A DNA stretch of 5,547 nt, taken from contig CATKYP010000067.1 of assembly GCA_949840855.1 (NCBI GenBank), positions 1 through 5,547 of the forward strand, written 5' to 3'. The position numbers and the translations under genes were made by a program. Source of the stretch: an uncultured Bacilli bacterium (GTDB taxonomy: Bacteria > Bacillota_I > Bacilli_A > RF39 > UBA660). Numbering within the stretch: the stretch's first letter is position 1; every line of letters begins with the position of its first letter. Below the pieces are notes generated by a model that did no database searches, was not told the DNA's origin, and saw nothing but the letters and a program-made list of their open reading frames with translations. Below are positions 4,809 to 5,547 of the stretch, piece after piece.

Positions 4809-5526
4809 ACAAAAAATTATTTAATATGCTAATTATCCTATTTATATTTTCTAAATAGGCATAGTGTGTTCCTGGTACTATTATTAATCCAGCATCATTC
4901 ATTATTTGTTCTAGAATTTTAGCATCTTCAATACTTGCTTCTGTATCATTATCTCCCCAAATAATTAGAGTTGACTCTTCAATTTGCTCTGCTATTTTAG
5001 TTAAGTCTTTATTTACTGTATTTACTAATATCTGTCTCATTATTGGCGAAGCATTTTTATAGTCACGTGAACCAATATATTTTTTCATATCTTCTGCAAT
5101 TTTTGACATACCTGGTAATTTTTTTAATGTTTTTAGTGTTTTAACTTTTAAACTATCAGTACTTTTTTCTGGTCTTATAGGGCTTCCAAACAAAACTAGT
5201 TTTTCAATGACATTGCTACTTGAAAAGTTAATAGCAAGTCTACCACCAAAAGAATGGCCTATAACAATTGGTTTTTCTATTTTTAACTCTTTTAAAAAAA
5301 GTTCTAGCATTTCCTTATAGTCATCTAAAGTCCAAGGGAATAATGGTTCATTACTTTCTCCAAATCCTGGCAAATCTAGTATGGTTATTTTAAATTTATT
5401 AGATAATCTATCACCCAGTGGCTTCATCATTTCTATGTTCTGTCCCCAACCGTGTAGTAGTATAATATCTTTTCCTTTACCATATTGGATATAATTTATA
5501 TCTATATCTTTGATTTTTATATGCAC
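4807..5526 (-). CDS. Alpha/beta-fold hydrolase, GTG start
   Basis: The 239 residues form a complete serine hydrolase of the alpha/beta superfamily. LLHGWGQN (23-30) is the oxyanion-hole HG motif; DLPGFGES (51-58) follows strand 4; VIGHSFGGRLA (88-98) is the nucleophile elbow with Ser92; IIWGDNDTE (188-196) carries the candidate acid Asp194; and GTHYAYLE (219-226) carries catalytic His221. There is a helical cap at about 120-180. No signal peptide or membrane segment is seen, so it is cytoplasmic. The family cleaves esters, thioesters, amides or lipids; sequence alone does not fix the substrate. The start is GTG at 5526 with an in-frame TAA directly upstream at 5532-5530, so no longer form is possible. 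GGGTGAT (5538-5532) is a modest Shine-Dalgarno five bases away. As the first visible gene of the operon it may trim, release or proofread the ligase product; that is inference. Confidence 0.9.
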   Translation of the reverse strand: MHIKIKDIDINYIQYGKGKDIILLHGWGQNIEMMKPLGDRLSNKFKITILDLPGFGESNEPLFPWTLDDYKEMLELFLKELKIEKPIVIGHSFGGRLAINFSSSNVIEKLVLFGSPIRPEKSTDSLKVKTLKTLKKLPGMSKIAEDMKKYIGSRDYKNASPIMRQILVNTVNKDLTKIAEQIEESTLIIWGDNDTEASIEDAKILEQIMNDAGLIIVPGTHYAYLENINRIISILNNFL

Positions 5527-5531
5527 TCTTT

Positions 5532-5538
5532 ATCACCC
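5532..5538 (-). promoter_or_regulatory. Weak ribosome-binding site for the GTG-initiated hydrolase
   Basis: GGGTGAT on the minus strand matches the 3' part of the AGGAGGTGAT consensus and lies five bases before GTG 5526. It is weaker than the sites of the two downstream genes. No promoter is visible in the few remaining bases, so the operon may begin outside the window. Confidence 0.45.
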
Positions 5539-5547
5539 ACACTATAT

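Noticed and set aside
1..5547. Mollicute-type code with TGA as tryptophan
   Set aside because: Tryptophans such as Trp40 of the Mur ligase and Trp27 of the hydrolase use TGG, and no gene needs TGA read-through.
1..5547. CRISPR array, tRNA, rRNA or insertion sequence
   Set aside because: I saw no regularly spaced repeats, no cloverleaf-like or conserved rRNA sequence, and no transposase or terminal inverted repeats on either strand.

Overview
The window is strongly AT-rich, has AGGAGG-type ribosome-binding sites before nearly every gene, and reads TGG as tryptophan with no need for a TGA reassignment. Together with the protein families present, this points to a low-GC Bacillota chromosome or chromosomal island, probably of the Clostridia. 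I cannot name a genus. All supported genes lie on the minus strand, so transcription runs from high to low coordinates.

Right part (about 5526 down to 1948): a compact three-gene operon in the order alpha/beta hydrolase, membrane-anchored Mur ligase, Ddl-like ATP-grasp ligase. Both internal gaps are 12 bases, and in both the Shine-Dalgarno sequence overlaps the TAG stop of the gene before, so translation is probably coupled. The operon ends in a long hairpin terminator (about 1881-1925). Its upstream end lies at or beyond the right edge. The Mur ligase has five predicted membrane segments where MurF would carry its UDP-substrate domain. The Ddl-like enzyme has an enlarged omega-loop region and an altered product-site motif. 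I infer a dedicated, non-housekeeping pathway in which an ATP-grasp ligase and a Mur ligase make amide bonds at the membrane, possibly in cell-envelope modification. The substrate is unknown.

Middle (1646-1947): a 302-base gap holding that terminator and then a near-consensus promoter (TTGACA, 16 bases, TATAAA) plus a possible second promoter. These separate the two transcription units.

Left part (1645 down to 1): a second unit with a stand-alone CinA C-terminal domain (PncC-like), an unrecognised 166-residue protein coupled to it, a possible 19-codon mini-ORF, and the first 177 residues of a cysteine/histidine-rich protein with two putative zinc sites that runs off the left edge. This unit looks accessory. 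The CinA protein has lost the usual motif after its TG pair, and its neighbours have no function that I can name.
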